A DNA stretch of 64,000 nt, from the NCBI GenBank assembly GCA_039976075.1, contig JBDWFY010000009.1:248001-312000 (forward strand). Reading direction: 5' to 3'. This stretch comes from JBDWFY01 sp039976075. Its GTDB lineage: Bacteria > Pseudomonadota > Alphaproteobacteria > Rhizobiales > Stappiaceae. Shown here one piece after another: positions 1-8,941 of the stretch; within the stretch, counting starts at the first letter, position 1, and each line of letters starts with the position of its first letter. The translations under genes and the position numbers were made by a program. Under the pieces are notes generated by a model that did no database searches, was not told the origin of the DNA, and worked only from the letters and a program-made list of their open reading frames with translations.

Positions 1-147
1 GTCGAGCAACTGAACGGAAAGGTCTTGTTCGAGCCTTTGGATCCGGCGTGTAACAGCGGGTTGCGTGAGATTCAAACGGACAGCCGCATGAGCAAGTGAT
101 CCCGATTCAACAACAGTGACGAAAGCTCTTATGTCATCGATATTCAT
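1..147 (-). CDS. LysR-family transcriptional regulator, N-terminal fragment
   Basis: The first 49 codons of a gene that runs off the left edge of the window. It opens MNIDDIRAFVTVVESGSL and continues with LNLTQPAVTRRIQRLE, the winged helix-turn-helix of LysR-type regulators; the ligand-binding domain is outside the window. The start codon is the ATG read from 147 downward. It is divergent from the MFS transporter beginning at 429, the usual arrangement of a LysR regulator and the gene it controls, so the carrier is a plausible target (inference). The family is certain; the effector cannot be named. Confidence 0.9.
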   Translation of the reverse strand, partial: MNIDDIRAFVTVVESGSLAHAAVRLNLTQPAVTRRIQRLEQDLSVQLLD

Positions 148-428
148 CGTCCGGAGATCCAGGATAGGTTGATGATTTCAAGCAGTTCCTAGAGGGCGGA
201 GACTCTATACTGCACCCATTTATCAGAGCTCATTATTGCATTTACAGCAAAACATGCGCAATGCTAATAATATAGATAAATAAATTTCATTATTTTTATA
301 ATAGTCAGCGCTTTATAAACGCGGTTTGCAAGCCTTCACCTGTCGGCTCAAAGCGAAGCATGCATCCGCACCAGCCACCGGGCTCGATAAATTTTTCGAT
401 CGGCAACCTTATTGGAGAGTGCCAAATC
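148..428. promoter_or_regulatory. Divergent intergenic region, lysR / MFS
   Basis: A 281-base region between divergent genes that must hold both promoters. It is strongly AT-rich between about 236 and 310, with many ATAAT-like words, as expected of LysR-controlled divergent promoters. I could not pick one convincing T-N11-A operator. A GGAGAG Shine-Dalgarno sequence just before 429 fixes the MFS start. Confidence 0.4.
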
Positions 429-1673
429 ATGAATTCCAGCCCAAGGGTGACCTCCGTCCCTCCAATCTTCTGGCAGTCGGTACCGTTCATTATTGCTTGT
501 GGATGCCTGATCGGACTGTTGTCCTACGGCCCGCGGGGGGCACTGGGCCTCTTTCTGACACCGATTACAGAATCTCGTGAATGGAGCCGCGAAACGTTTG
601 CATTGGCTCTGGCAATCCAAAACCTGATCTGGGGAGCCGCGCAGCCAATTGCCGGCATGCTTGCGGATCGGTTCGGCACGGCGCGCATTCTGAGCCTGGG
701 TGCGGTCATCTACGCTGCGGGACTTGTGTTGACGGCTTGGGCTCCGACACCTCTTTGGCTCCATATATCCGCCGGTGTGATGATCGGCCTAGGCGTCGCT
801 TTTGCCTCATTCTCACTGGTGCTGGCAACGTTCGGGCGGGTTGTTACGCCTGAAAAGCGCAGCATCGCCTTTGGCCTTGGAACGGCGTCTGGGTCCTTCG
901 GCCAGTTTCTATTTGCACCGCTGGGGCAGGCGCTGCTGGATGGAGCAGGATGGCAGAACGCCTTATACGTTATGGCGGCGCTACTCGTTCTCATTCCCTT
1001 GTTTGCCATACCGCTAAGAGGCCGCGCGGGATCGGAGGATGGGAGTGCTTCGCAACAGCAAACGATGAAGCAGGCGATCCAAGAAGCTTTCGGGTATCGG
1101 GGGTTTTTATTACTGACTGCGGGATTTTTCGTTTGCGGATTTCACGTCAGTTTCATTGCGGTGCATCTTCCTGCCTATATCGTGGATGTCGGCCTTTCGC
1201 CGGTATTGGGTGCATGGGCAATCGCATTGATAGGCCTGTGCAACATTTTTGGAGCCATTGGCGCGGGTTTTATCGGGAACCGCTATTCCAAGCCCATATT
1301 TCTCTCGCTGATCTATTTCTCACGGGCAATTGTCATCGCTCTTTTCGTTCTCTTGCCTGTTTCGCCGGCCACAGTTCTTATCTTTGCTGCTGCAATGGGT
1401 TTTTTGTGGCTGTCAACCATTCCGCCAACATCTGCGCTTGTCGCAGTGATGTTCGGCCCTCGCTACATGGCGACATTGTTTGGGTTTATCTTCTTTTCGC
1501 ATCAACTGGGCTCGTTTTTAGGCGTGTGGCTCGGAGGTAAAATTTTCGATGAAACCGGGTCATATGACGCGATCTGGTGGATCGGCGTCGCTCTAGGTCT
1601 CTTTGCGGCGATTGTTCACTGGCCAATAAAGGATGCCCCCATGGCGGAAGTCAGGGCGGCAGGAGCCGCTTGA
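429..1673 (+). CDS. MFS transporter
   Basis: A 414-residue major facilitator superfamily carrier of the inner membrane. About twelve hydrophobic segments are visible, in two six-helix halves split by a charged loop near residue 200 (RGRAGSEDGS). The loop between helices 2 and 3 carries GMLADRFGTARI, the MFS motif A (G-x-x-x-D-R-x-G). The start at 429 is chosen over an upstream ATG at 360 because GGAGAG lies at the right distance and the protein then begins just before the first helix. The overall look resembles monocarboxylate/oxalate-formate type carriers, but the substrate cannot be read from sequence. It is divergent from a LysR gene, which probably regulates it (inference). Confidence 0.88.
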   Translation: MNSSPRVTSVPPIFWQSVPFIIACGCLIGLLSYGPRGALGLFLTPITESREWSRETFALALAIQNLIWGAAQPIAGMLADRFGTARILSLGAVIYAAGLVLTAWAPTPLWLHISAGVMIGLGVAFASFSLVLATFGRVVTPEKRSIAFGLGTASGSFGQFLFAPLGQALLDGAGWQNALYVMAALLVLIPLFAIPLRGRAGSEDGSASQQQTMKQAIQEAFGYRGFLLLTAGFFVCGFHVSFIAVHLPAYIVDVGLSPVLGAWAIALIGLCNIFGAIGAGFIGNRYSKPIFLSLIYFSRAIVIALFVLLPVSPATVLIFAAAMGFLWLSTIPPTSALVAVMFGPRYMATLFGFIFFSHQLGSFLGVWLGGKIFDETGSYDAIWWIGVALGLFAAIVHWPIKDAPMAEVRAAGAA

Positions 1674-1834
1674 ATCCGTTGTGGCCCACAGCAAGCTCAC
1701 CATAGGTCGAATTGCCCTGTCTGCATGCGCTGGATGCGACTTTGGCATGAGTTCGTCAATCCCGACTTGCTGAAATAGCTGCGTTCTGACACCAATGGGA
1801 TCCGCAGGAAAATGATAATGGGGATGAAGGCGTC

Positions 1835-2842
1835 ATGGAGCGTTTTAAGGCAATTTGGGTGACACGCGATGAGGGCGAACGTAAACCCAATCCGGCAGTT
1901 ATCCAGGAAGTTTCGCTTGATGATCTGATGCCCGGTGATGTGACTGTTCGCGTCGAATATACCACTGTGAACTATAAGGACGGACTGGCGATAACAGGGA
2001 AGGGGCCGGTTTTACGCAAGTTTCCGATGGTTCCGGGGATAGACTTTGCCGGCGAGGTAATTGCTTCCGATCATGCTGAATATGCCGTCGGCGACAAAGT
2101 GGTGTTGAACGGATGGGGTGTCGGTGAAGTTCATATGGGCGCTTTCGCGGGTGTAGCGCGCGTAAATGGCGACTGGTTGATCAAATTGCCCGATGGACTG
2201 ACGACAGCACAGGCTGCCAGTATCGGTACGGCCGGTTATACGGCGATGCTTGCCGTGATGGCGCTTGAAGATTACGGGATTACAGCCAACAGCGGACCGG
2301 TTGTCATAAGCGGCGCCGCAGGTGGTGTCGGATCGGTGGCGGTCTCCATCCTGTCGAAACTGGGTTATCACGTTGTCGCATCAACCGGACGAACTGAGGA
2401 AGAGCGCTTTCTGAAGGACCTTGGGGCCGGTGAGGTAATCGACAGGTCGATCTTCTCGGACGATCCGCGGCCGTTGAATAAGGAAATTTGGGCCGCAGGG
2501 ATCGATGTTGCCGGCAGCACGACGCTGGCCAATATGCTGTCAATGATATCTTATGGTGGCGCCGTGGCCACCTGTGGTCTGGCTCAGGGAATGGACTTGC
2601 CTACCAGTGTCGCACCCTTCATTTTGCGAGGCGTTTCCCTGCTTGGCATTGACAGCGTAATGGCGCCCAAAGCCAAGAGGCAGGCGGCTTACAACCGGAT
2701 CACCAGAGATCTCGATTTGGAAAAACTTGCGACACTGACCACGACTATCGGGTTTGACGACATTATGCCTGCCGCCGCCGATATCATGGCTGGAAAGGTG
2801 CGCGGCCGATTGCTCGTCGATATGTCGAAGAAATCTGGCTAA
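1835..2842 (+). CDS. acuI: AcuI/YhdH-type acrylyl-CoA reductase (NADPH)
   Basis: A 335-residue medium-chain dehydrogenase/reductase of the YhdH/AcuI type. Visible are the zinc-independent N-terminal GroES-like domain (VEYTTVNYKDGLAITGKGPV, FPMVPGIDFAGEV), the NADPH-binding Rossmann motif SGAAGGVGSVAVSIL, and a C-terminal segment (GVSLLGIDSVMAP) highly characteristic of YhdH. Members reduce acrylyl-CoA to propionyl-CoA and protect against toxic acrylyl-CoA, for instance in 3-hydroxypropionate or DMSP metabolism. The length matches the family. It stands alone between the MFS gene and the convergent DUF2339 gene; no DMSP lyase is nearby, so a general detoxifying role is as likely as a DMSP-specific one. 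Confidence 0.88.
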   Translation: MERFKAIWVTRDEGERKPNPAVIQEVSLDDLMPGDVTVRVEYTTVNYKDGLAITGKGPVLRKFPMVPGIDFAGEVIASDHAEYAVGDKVVLNGWGVGEVHMGAFAGVARVNGDWLIKLPDGLTTAQAASIGTAGYTAMLAVMALEDYGITANSGPVVISGAAGGVGSVAVSILSKLGYHVVASTGRTEEERFLKDLGAGEVIDRSIFSDDPRPLNKEIWAAGIDVAGSTTLANMLSMISYGGAVATCGLAQGMDLPTSVAPFILRGVSLLGIDSVMAPKAKRQAAYNRITRDLDLEKLATLTTTIGFDDIMPAAADIMAGKVRGRLLVDMSKKSG

Positions 2843-2865
2843 CGTTGCTGTCCAGGGCTGCCTGC

Positions 2866-5634
2866 TCAGTTCTCTGCCTTTGTTATCGGAACCCCATCGG
2901 CTGCTCGCGTCTGCAGCAGGCGCTGATAGATGATGCCAATTCCAATAAGTACAATACCGAGGCCGATAAAGGATAGGGCACGAAGGACGCCATCCAGGCT
3001 TGCCATGTCATACAGGAATACTTTGACGACCACCGCCACGACAACAGCGGCAGACCCCAGCCGGAGCATGCGTGATTGGGTAAAAAATCCTGCACCAAGC
3101 AACGCAATGCCAAGGACAAGCCAGGCAGCGGAATAGACATAAAGTTCAGCATCAGTGGTCAGGCCGGACGAAAGGTCGGTCCCGTGGAAATAGGCCCGAA
3201 CCTGCGCCGTCACATAGGCGAAACAGAACAGGAGTGAAATAGCAGATGCGATCATGACATACGGTTGTGGTCGTGTTTTCCAGGACTGCACGGCAATCGC
3301 ACCGGCAAGGATGGCCGGTAGCAGGTAGGCTGAGAGATTGAGGTTGAAAATCAGTCCCTCGCCAATGGGTTCACCGGTATTGAAGGGATTCAGCTCAATC
3401 AGATGCACAAACGCCATCATCAGGAACCCGATGGCACCCAGGATCGTTGCGCTGTTATGAAATACCGGGCTGCTTTTACGCAGATCGAGGCGTTGCAGCA
3501 CGAAAGAGCCGGCCAAAAAGATCAGCGTGAAGAGACTGCGTTCTTTGAGTGTATCAGGTGAAGCATAAAAATTATTCGGGTTCATCGCGTGATGAACAAG
3601 TACAATACCAGTCAAAAGCACCATGAAGATACAAAGTGCCGTGAATGCCTGCTGCGGGAAGTCTCTCGAAAAATAGGCCATCAGCCAGGCGCAAAAGCCG
3701 AATGAGAGGGCCGGAACACCGTACCCCACCAGCAGCCAGTTGAAGAACGGCGTTGCACCAAGTGAAGACGCGCCAACAATGGTTGGATCATGGGCGATTG
3801 ATGCAAGGCATACAAGCGCGGTGACAAGAGCGACCCATCGAAGGGCTTCAATCGGTCGAAGGTGCTGAACCCAGATAATACCCGCACATGTCAGCGCAAG
3901 GGCAATGGTGAGCCAGCCGTCATTGAGCAGGATGGAAAGTCCGGTGACCAGCGCGGCGATTGTGCCGATGGCAAAAGCGGCCACAGCAGGGTTCCTTGAT
4001 GGTGCTTCAGCAGGCAGGCGGCGCTCCAGAAACGCGCAGGCAAGACCGTTAACGAGAGCGAGAACCAGCGCTGTACCGCCAAGGAAGACATCCGTTTCAA
4101 ACGGGGCGATACGAAAATAGGCGATGCCCAGCAGCAATAGTGGTGTGAGCATTGATGCTGTGGCCAGTGCAGCGCGCCCGGCAGAGCGATAAGCGCCAAA
4201 TAACCCGCCGATACCGATTACAAGCGCTAAAACGAATCCATTGCTCAGAAAACGGTCAACAGAAGGATTTGTAAGTGCTGCGGCAATTCTCGGTGTTGCC
4301 AGTGTTTGTTCCTGGAGGTCATGCGGTGACAAGCGGACATCGAATGATAAAAAGCTGATCGATGCCAGAGCTGTCACGACGTAGGCAAGCGGTGCCACCA
4401 CTGGCCAGCCACCGGCCAGATAAAGAAACGATACGAACACGGCGAGTGAGAGACTAACGGAGAAGGTGCCAAAATCGTTTATCTGAAGCAGATAAAAGAA
4501 CAGCAAGCCATGCAGCCCAAGTGCCGCAATGGCGAGCCAATCGGCGCGCACTGGCGCATGAAGCGGATCTCGGCGATACAGGCTGAACAGAAAGATATAG
4601 GCCGTCATGGCAAGGCTTGCGACGTCGAAGAATGCAAGAATTCCGGCATCCGGTGCACCGCCCAGGAACGCGAGCAGATGTCCCCATGCAATAGACCCGG
4701 TGACGCCGGCAATTGCCAGCCAGCGCCAAAGCCTGAGACGGGCAACGCCGTATGCGGCCAAGGTTACAAACAGGCCGTAAAATGCCAAGGGCAGCAACGC
4801 CGGATTGTCCGAATTGACTAGAAACGGAACGATGTAGCTCGCCACAAGGCCAAATGAAGCGACCGTCGGTCCATGCAGGACCGCAGCCAGCAAAGTGCCC
4901 AGCGCCACGATACCAAGAAGAGCAAACGCCGCAGCTGGACCAATCAATCCGTAGAGCGCGTGAGCGGAAAATACCGTGGCAAATGCTGTGGTCGTACCGG
5001 CAAGTGTCAGAATGCCGGGGATATAAGGTGCGCTGATTGCGGCCTGTTTTTCGGTGCTTGTGGATTCTGCGTGTTCAATTGTTTGACCGTGACGGCGCAA
5101 CCATTCAGCACCAGCAAACAGCAAGATTGCCAGAACTGCGCCAAGCGAGACACGCGCAACAGGTCCAAGTAAACCCGCTTCGATTGAGTAGCGCACCAAA
5201 AAGATGCCACCAAGAACCAATGCCAGGCCACCAATCCAGACAGCCCAATGAGCGCCCAATCGTTCCTCGAAACTCTTATTGGGTGGGCGTTTGTGAACTT
5301 TGGAGGTGACGGACTCCGTGCCGGGTGGTGTGCTGGCCTGACTGGATGCAGCAGCAATGGCAGGGACACTTTCTTTCTGCAGTTGTTTTGTGGGTTGCCC
5401 GGTTGCCTTTTGTTCCGGTGCTGTCTCGCCCGATTTCTTCCCAGCTGTTTCAGTCGCTGCGGGTCGGCTGTCCGGCTGCGAAGTCTTTTGCTGAGATCGG
5501 CCTGACAGTTCGAGTTCAAGAACATCCAGACGACTTTGAAGGTTTTTTATGCGGCCCCAGGAGAGAAAGGCCAGCAGCGCCCCGATAAAAAGAAAGGCAA
5601 TGATAAGGATTAATATAATCGCTATTGCTTCCAA
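2866..5634 (-). CDS. DUF2339 multi-spanning membrane protein
   Basis: A 922-residue integral membrane protein. The N-terminus has one membrane anchor (IILILIIAFLFIGALLAF), a coiled-coil-like stretch, and a long hydrophilic linker rich in Gln, Lys, Ala and Thr (about residues 45-120). After GAHWAVWIGGLALVLGG come some two dozen hydrophobic helices reaching almost to the C-terminus. This layout, with the conserved W-x-G-G motif, is that of DUF2339. The function is unknown. The gene begins with TTG at 5634, supported by GGAAG seven bases upstream; no ATG lies close. It is monocistronic and convergent with acuI. Confidence 0.85.
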   Translation of the reverse strand: MEAIAIILILIIAFLFIGALLAFLSWGRIKNLQSRLDVLELELSGRSQQKTSQPDSRPAATETAGKKSGETAPEQKATGQPTKQLQKESVPAIAAASSQASTPPGTESVTSKVHKRPPNKSFEERLGAHWAVWIGGLALVLGGIFLVRYSIEAGLLGPVARVSLGAVLAILLFAGAEWLRRHGQTIEHAESTSTEKQAAISAPYIPGILTLAGTTTAFATVFSAHALYGLIGPAAAFALLGIVALGTLLAAVLHGPTVASFGLVASYIVPFLVNSDNPALLPLAFYGLFVTLAAYGVARLRLWRWLAIAGVTGSIAWGHLLAFLGGAPDAGILAFFDVASLAMTAYIFLFSLYRRDPLHAPVRADWLAIAALGLHGLLFFYLLQINDFGTFSVSLSLAVFVSFLYLAGGWPVVAPLAYVVTALASISFLSFDVRLSPHDLQEQTLATPRIAAALTNPSVDRFLSNGFVLALVIGIGGLFGAYRSAGRAALATASMLTPLLLLGIAYFRIAPFETDVFLGGTALVLALVNGLACAFLERRLPAEAPSRNPAVAAFAIGTIAALVTGLSILLNDGWLTIALALTCAGIIWVQHLRPIEALRWVALVTALVCLASIAHDPTIVGASSLGATPFFNWLLVGYGVPALSFGFCAWLMAYFSRDFPQQAFTALCIFMVLLTGIVLVHHAMNPNNFYASPDTLKERSLFTLIFLAGSFVLQRLDLRKSSPVFHNSATILGAIGFLMMAFVHLIELNPFNTGEPIGEGLIFNLNLSAYLLPAILAGAIAVQSWKTRPQPYVMIASAISLLFCFAYVTAQVRAYFHGTDLSSGLTTDAELYVYSAAWLVLGIALLGAGFFTQSRMLRLGSAAVVVAVVVKVFLYDMASLDGVLRALSFIGLGIVLIGIGIIYQRLLQTRAADGVPITKAEN

Positions 5635-5827
5635 GGCGCGTCTTCCATTTTCGCAAAGATCGGGGCGATTTTACTTAGTGGTCAGAATTGAGAACGAAGC
5701 ACTACCAGAACTGCGTTCGGTCAACATATGAACGCAGTCATAGAGAACCAAGTGGCTTAATAGACCAATGGTGTGCCTCGATTTGGGCGGTCACATTTCG
5801 GATGATCTTGTCTTTTAGGTCTCAATT

Positions 5828-6811
5828 TCAGAGTACATGCCCTCCAACCCTGAGGCCTGGAGCTGGGCGTTCGTGCATGATTTCACGACGATAGCGGAAG
5901 AGGGCGGCGGGGCGTCCGCCGGTTTGAGTCGAGGTTGCACCGGTCGGTTCTACCAACTCGGCATTTTCAACCAGCCGCCTGAAATTCTGTTTGTGCAAGT
6001 GGCGTCCGGAGATTGCCTCAACGGTTTGCTGTAGGTCCGTGAGTGTAAACTCAGCAGGCATCAGTTCGAAGACGACAGGGCGGTATTTGAGTTTGGCTCT
6101 CAGACGAGAGATAGCGGTTGCCAGAATGCGCCGATGATCAAATTGCATAGACCGGCCAAAATAAGGCATCTCATTTCTTTGTGTTGCAGCTGGTCGACCG
6201 TCGCGTTTTGCTTCTTCAAACAGGCCAGCCTCGTAGAGCAGTTCGTACCGATCCAGGACACGTTCTTCGTCCCACGCGCCGTCAATGCCAAAGGCAAGAC
6301 GCAATCTATCGGACCGTTCAAGGTCTCGCGGGCGGGCGTTTGTCGGGGTTTCCTCAGCCCAATCGGTCAGAAACGGTAAAATTGCCTTATCAAGCAGAGT
6401 TGGTCTGCCTTGGCGCCAGTCTTCCCAGGGGAAAAAGTCATACCAGGATCGCCATTCTGCTTGTTGCCGGGAAAGGATCGCGTCGGATCGGGCATTTTTG
6501 CGTGTTAGTGCCAGATAGCCAACAGATACGATATGGGGTTGACTATCCCCGGGCAGAGCATGTCGCCCCCGGTCACCAAATGTATAGAGTTGCTCCACAT
6601 AACCCAGTTGCAGTGCTGTCTGGGCTTCGACCCAGGATCTAAGCCCTATTTCAAATGTACGGTGATTGAGAGGGTCAAACGGACCAAAGGGAAGAGATTG
6701 AGGATCGGCACTGTTTTTGGCATTGATGACCAAAGTCAGGGGAATCGGCTTTGCCACGGTGACGATGACCGCGTTCAGGCCGATTTCAACCGAGGGTGCC
6801 CGATCGCTCAT
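5828..6811 (-). CDS. NrtR/NadQ-type Nudix-related transcriptional regulator
   Basis: A 327-residue protein with an N-terminal Nudix-like fold and a C-terminal winged helix, the architecture of Nudix-related regulators of NAD metabolism in alphaproteobacteria. The catalytic Nudix box is absent, as is usual for the sensor version. The C-terminal part (about 235-310) reads FELMPAEFTLTDLQQTVEAI then KQNFRRLVENAELVEPTG, the conserved NrtR DNA-binding region. The start at 6811 is preferred over one at 6880 because AAGGTGGGA precedes it. It lies 13 bases after the phosphatase gene and is almost certainly cotranscribed with it. In this family ADP-ribose or NAD intermediates usually act as effectors and NAD-synthesis genes as targets; none of those is in the window. 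Confidence 0.8.
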   Translation of the reverse strand: MSDRAPSVEIGLNAVIVTVAKPIPLTLVINAKNSADPQSLPFGPFDPLNHRTFEIGLRSWVEAQTALQLGYVEQLYTFGDRGRHALPGDSQPHIVSVGYLALTRKNARSDAILSRQQAEWRSWYDFFPWEDWRQGRPTLLDKAILPFLTDWAEETPTNARPRDLERSDRLRLAFGIDGAWDEERVLDRYELLYEAGLFEEAKRDGRPAATQRNEMPYFGRSMQFDHRRILATAISRLRAKLKYRPVVFELMPAEFTLTDLQQTVEAISGRHLHKQNFRRLVENAELVEPTGATSTQTGGRPAALFRYRREIMHERPAPGLRVGGHVL

Positions 6812-6824
6812 TTCCCACCTTTTC

Positions 6825-7337
6825 TCAATTATTGTCGAACCAGAAAGAGAAAGGGGCTCCCTCAAACGCGTCTGCACCACGTCCTATTGAAGTAACGGCC
6901 TCCTCCATGCGGCCATCTCTTGAAAGAAGCTTATCCGCGATCCGAACAAGGCGAATATTCGGTGTTGCAGAGGGTGCAGCGTGCCGCAATTTCCGGGCGA
7001 TCTCCAATTCGCTTCGGTGGGGGTTGAGATAGCAACTGGTGATATACGCGCCGGCGGTTGAACGGCTGATCCCGGCCCAGCAATGGATAAGCATTGGCGA
7101 GGATTGGTCCCAATCTTCTACGAATTCCAGCAGTTTCTCAACATGGATTGTCGCAGGAGGCGTCATGCCGTCCATAGGCTCGATGATATCATTGAACGCA
7201 AGAAACAAATGGTTTTCCGGTAAAATTCCGGCGGGTCGCTCTACCGGTGTTCCCTCATTAATAAGTGTAATCAGGCGTGTCGCGCCGATGCGCTCTGAAG
7301 TTTGGTGCAGAGTGGAGAGCGAGCAGACGTGAAGCAT
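6825..7337 (-). CDS. Dual-specificity/tyrosine phosphatase-like protein
   Basis: A 170-residue cytoplasmic cysteine phosphatase. The P-loop HCWAGISRSTAG (Cys86, Arg92) fits the H-C-x5-R-S signature exactly, and DIIEPMDG near residues 50-57 holds a candidate general acid Asp. The short size and the Trp in the loop are typical of a family found across Rhizobiales. It is the first gene of a two-gene unit with the NrtR-type regulator, separated by 13 bases. The substrate is unknown: a phosphoprotein, phosphoinositide-like or nucleotide-derived substrate is possible. The link with an NAD-sensing regulator makes a role connected to NAD metabolism worth considering (inference). Confidence 0.82.
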   Translation of the reverse strand: MLHVCSLSTLHQTSERIGATRLITLINEGTPVERPAGILPENHLFLAFNDIIEPMDGMTPPATIHVEKLLEFVEDWDQSSPMLIHCWAGISRSTAGAYITSCYLNPHRSELEIARKLRHAAPSATPNIRLVRIADKLLSRDGRMEEAVTSIGRGADAFEGAPFSFWFDNN

Positions 7338-7454
7338 GGTTAGCCTATCCCGAAACAGCAGTAGCGCTTATCGCCAAAGTATATCTTTTGTCGTCGATCC
7401 TTATCGCAAGGGCGTCTCGACCTTTTCTGGGTACGTTGTAGATAGTGTTTTTTG

Positions 7455-7476
7455 AACAAAAGAACATTCTTTTGTT
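7455..7476. promoter_or_regulatory. Perfect 10-bp inverted repeat, candidate operator
   Basis: AACAAAAGAA and TTCTTTTGTT form perfect arms separated by CA. It lies about 118 bases upstream of the phosphatase/NrtR operon start and 90 bases beyond the end of the metallophosphoesterase gene. It is AT-rich and has no U-run in the right place, so it reads better as a protein-binding dyad than a terminator. Autoregulation by the NrtR-type protein is one possibility (inference). Confidence 0.4.
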
Positions 7477-7565
7477 GCTCCATTTTCAAATCGGCAATGT
7501 CCGACTTTGCCAGTTCGGCAGAAGCGGCCTATCGGGCGACACAAACTTCGATTGTGGCGACCGAG

Positions 7566-8297
7566 TTAGCTGAATTGACGAAGCGTGAAATCAAGCATCG
7601 GAAAGGTCGGATCATCCAGCCGTTGTCGCACTTTATCACAATCGATGGGCACCCGACGCAATGTTATCCGGATGTTGCCACGATCTGCATCAACAATTCC
7701 GTATTCGGCGAAGTGAGGCATCAGAACGGGCTCGCAATTATCTGCAAATTCCTTAAACGGCTGCCCCACACTACCAGCGTTGACGATCAGATAACCCCGA
7801 TGCTGTCGCAGCATCTGAACGTGGGTGTGTCCGCCCGCCATCACTGATGCCCGGTGTTCGCCAAGGAGGTTATCCAGCTCTTCGGGTGGTGTTGTTGCCA
7901 GCAGGTTTTCCATGTGAGAACGCGGTGTCCCATGGAACAGCATCAGCGATTGTTCATCCCCCAGGTCAAGCGTGGCATAACGCTCAAATGATCTCAAAAA
8001 CGCAATGTCGTCCGGGGACAGTTTTTCCCGACACCAGTCCACAGCATCCCGTATCAGCTGACTGTTCGTGTATTTATCGAGCAGGTTATGATCCAGCAGA
8101 AATTCGTCATGATTGCCCATGATGCAGCGGCAGCCGAGTGCGCGCAGCCGGGCAATGGCTTGAACCGGATCCGGCCCCAGAGTGGCGACATCTCCAAGGC
8201 AGACTATCTGGTCGACATCTTCTTGTTGAATTGCGCTCATGACCGCTTCAAAAGCAATGTCATTGCCATGAATGTCAGAAATTAACGCCACGCGCAT
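7566..8297 (-). CDS. YfcE-like metallophosphoesterase
   Basis: A 243-residue calcineurin-like phosphoesterase. All metal-binding signatures are present and in order: SDIHGN near the N-terminus, CLGDVATLGPDP, MGNHDEF, HGTPRSH and GGHTHVQ. The two-metal site is therefore intact. Members hydrolyse phosphomonoesters or phosphodiesters. The start at 8297 (MRVALISDIHGN) is chosen because the motif sits right at the N-terminus, as is normal, and AAAGG precedes it; a longer start at 8330 adds only unrelated residues. It is divergent from the small secreted protein at 8459. Confidence 0.88.
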   Translation of the reverse strand: MRVALISDIHGNDIAFEAVMSAIQQEDVDQIVCLGDVATLGPDPVQAIARLRALGCRCIMGNHDEFLLDHNLLDKYTNSQLIRDAVDWCREKLSPDDIAFLRSFERYATLDLGDEQSLMLFHGTPRSHMENLLATTPPEELDNLLGEHRASVMAGGHTHVQMLRQHRGYLIVNAGSVGQPFKEFADNCEPVLMPHFAEYGIVDADRGNIRITLRRVPIDCDKVRQRLDDPTFPMLDFTLRQFS

Positions 8298-8458
8298 TTT
8301 CAAATGCCTTTTAAAATATCCGACTCGCATCGGAACGAGCCATTACCATAATTACAATTTCCAGCAATACAGGAAAGAGGGTAACAAGTTCTTTCTTGCT
8401 TGCGTCTCCTATTTACTGTCTGCCATGTTCACAACTGAACGTTAGGGAGGGGAAGGGT

Positions 8459-8941
8459 ATGCGCGTCAATTCGATTTCTATTTTTCTATCGCTGGTGATT
8501 GTTTCGATTTTCAGCGGAAAGCTTTATGCCAGTGATCTGCACGCCGGGTATTATTATCCTGAAGGCGGGACGCAGGAAGTCTATGTTGCTGTGACGGAAA
8601 AATCACTTGAAGCTTCCAAGGCTACCCGAAGTGCTTTTGCGGTCGGAATGGATAAACAACAGCGTGACAGAGGCTACCCACCGTCATTTCATTTGTTTGT
8701 AAAGGGCAAAGATCATGAAAAAATGATCATCATCGGCGTCCAGGACGGACGGTATAATACCCTGTTCCGAATGCGGGCGTTGCTGGCCAGCCTGACCAGC
8801 ATGGCGCGCGCTACCCAACTGTTCGCGGAAACTGACAATCCGCAGAATTTCAACTTTCTGGATTTCTGCAAACTCATGGGTTTCAAGCAAGTCACTGTCA
8901 GCGACGGTGACAGATTCACTCATCGGTACATCATTGAATGA
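8459..8941 (+). CDS. Conserved secreted protein upstream of UPF0314
   Basis: A 160-residue protein with a clear Sec signal peptide (hydrophobic ISIFLSLVIVSIFSG, cleavage near residues 21-22 after LYA). The mature part contains no motif I can tie to an enzyme. Orthologous small proteins next to UPF0314 in Rhizobiales have sometimes been labelled as molybdopterin-guanine dinucleotide proteins, but no MobA nucleotide-binding motif is visible, so I do not adopt that name. GGGAGGGGAAGGG is a strong ribosome-binding site for the ATG at 8459. The stop overlaps the next start (ATGA), which indicates translational coupling with the UPF0314 protein and a shared envelope role. Confidence 0.75.
   Translation: MRVNSISIFLSLVIVSIFSGKLYASDLHAGYYYPEGGTQEVYVAVTEKSLEASKATRSAFAVGMDKQQRDRGYPPSFHLFVKGKDHEKMIIIGVQDGRYNTLFRMRALLASLTSMARATQLFAETDNPQNFNFLDFCKLMGFKQVTVSDGDRFTHRYIIE

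Noticed and set aside
1835..2842. DMSP-degradation locus from acuI plus the DmdC-like dehydrogenase
   Set aside because: The two lie more than 40 kb apart, and no DMSP lyase, demethylase or DmdB/DmdD marker was recognised.
7454..7465. SOS box made of two GAAC words
   Set aside because: The spacer is four bases; the alphaproteobacterial LexA box needs seven.
7452..7847. 131-codon plus-strand frame
   Set aside because: Mostly antisense to the metallophosphoesterase, which has all family motifs.
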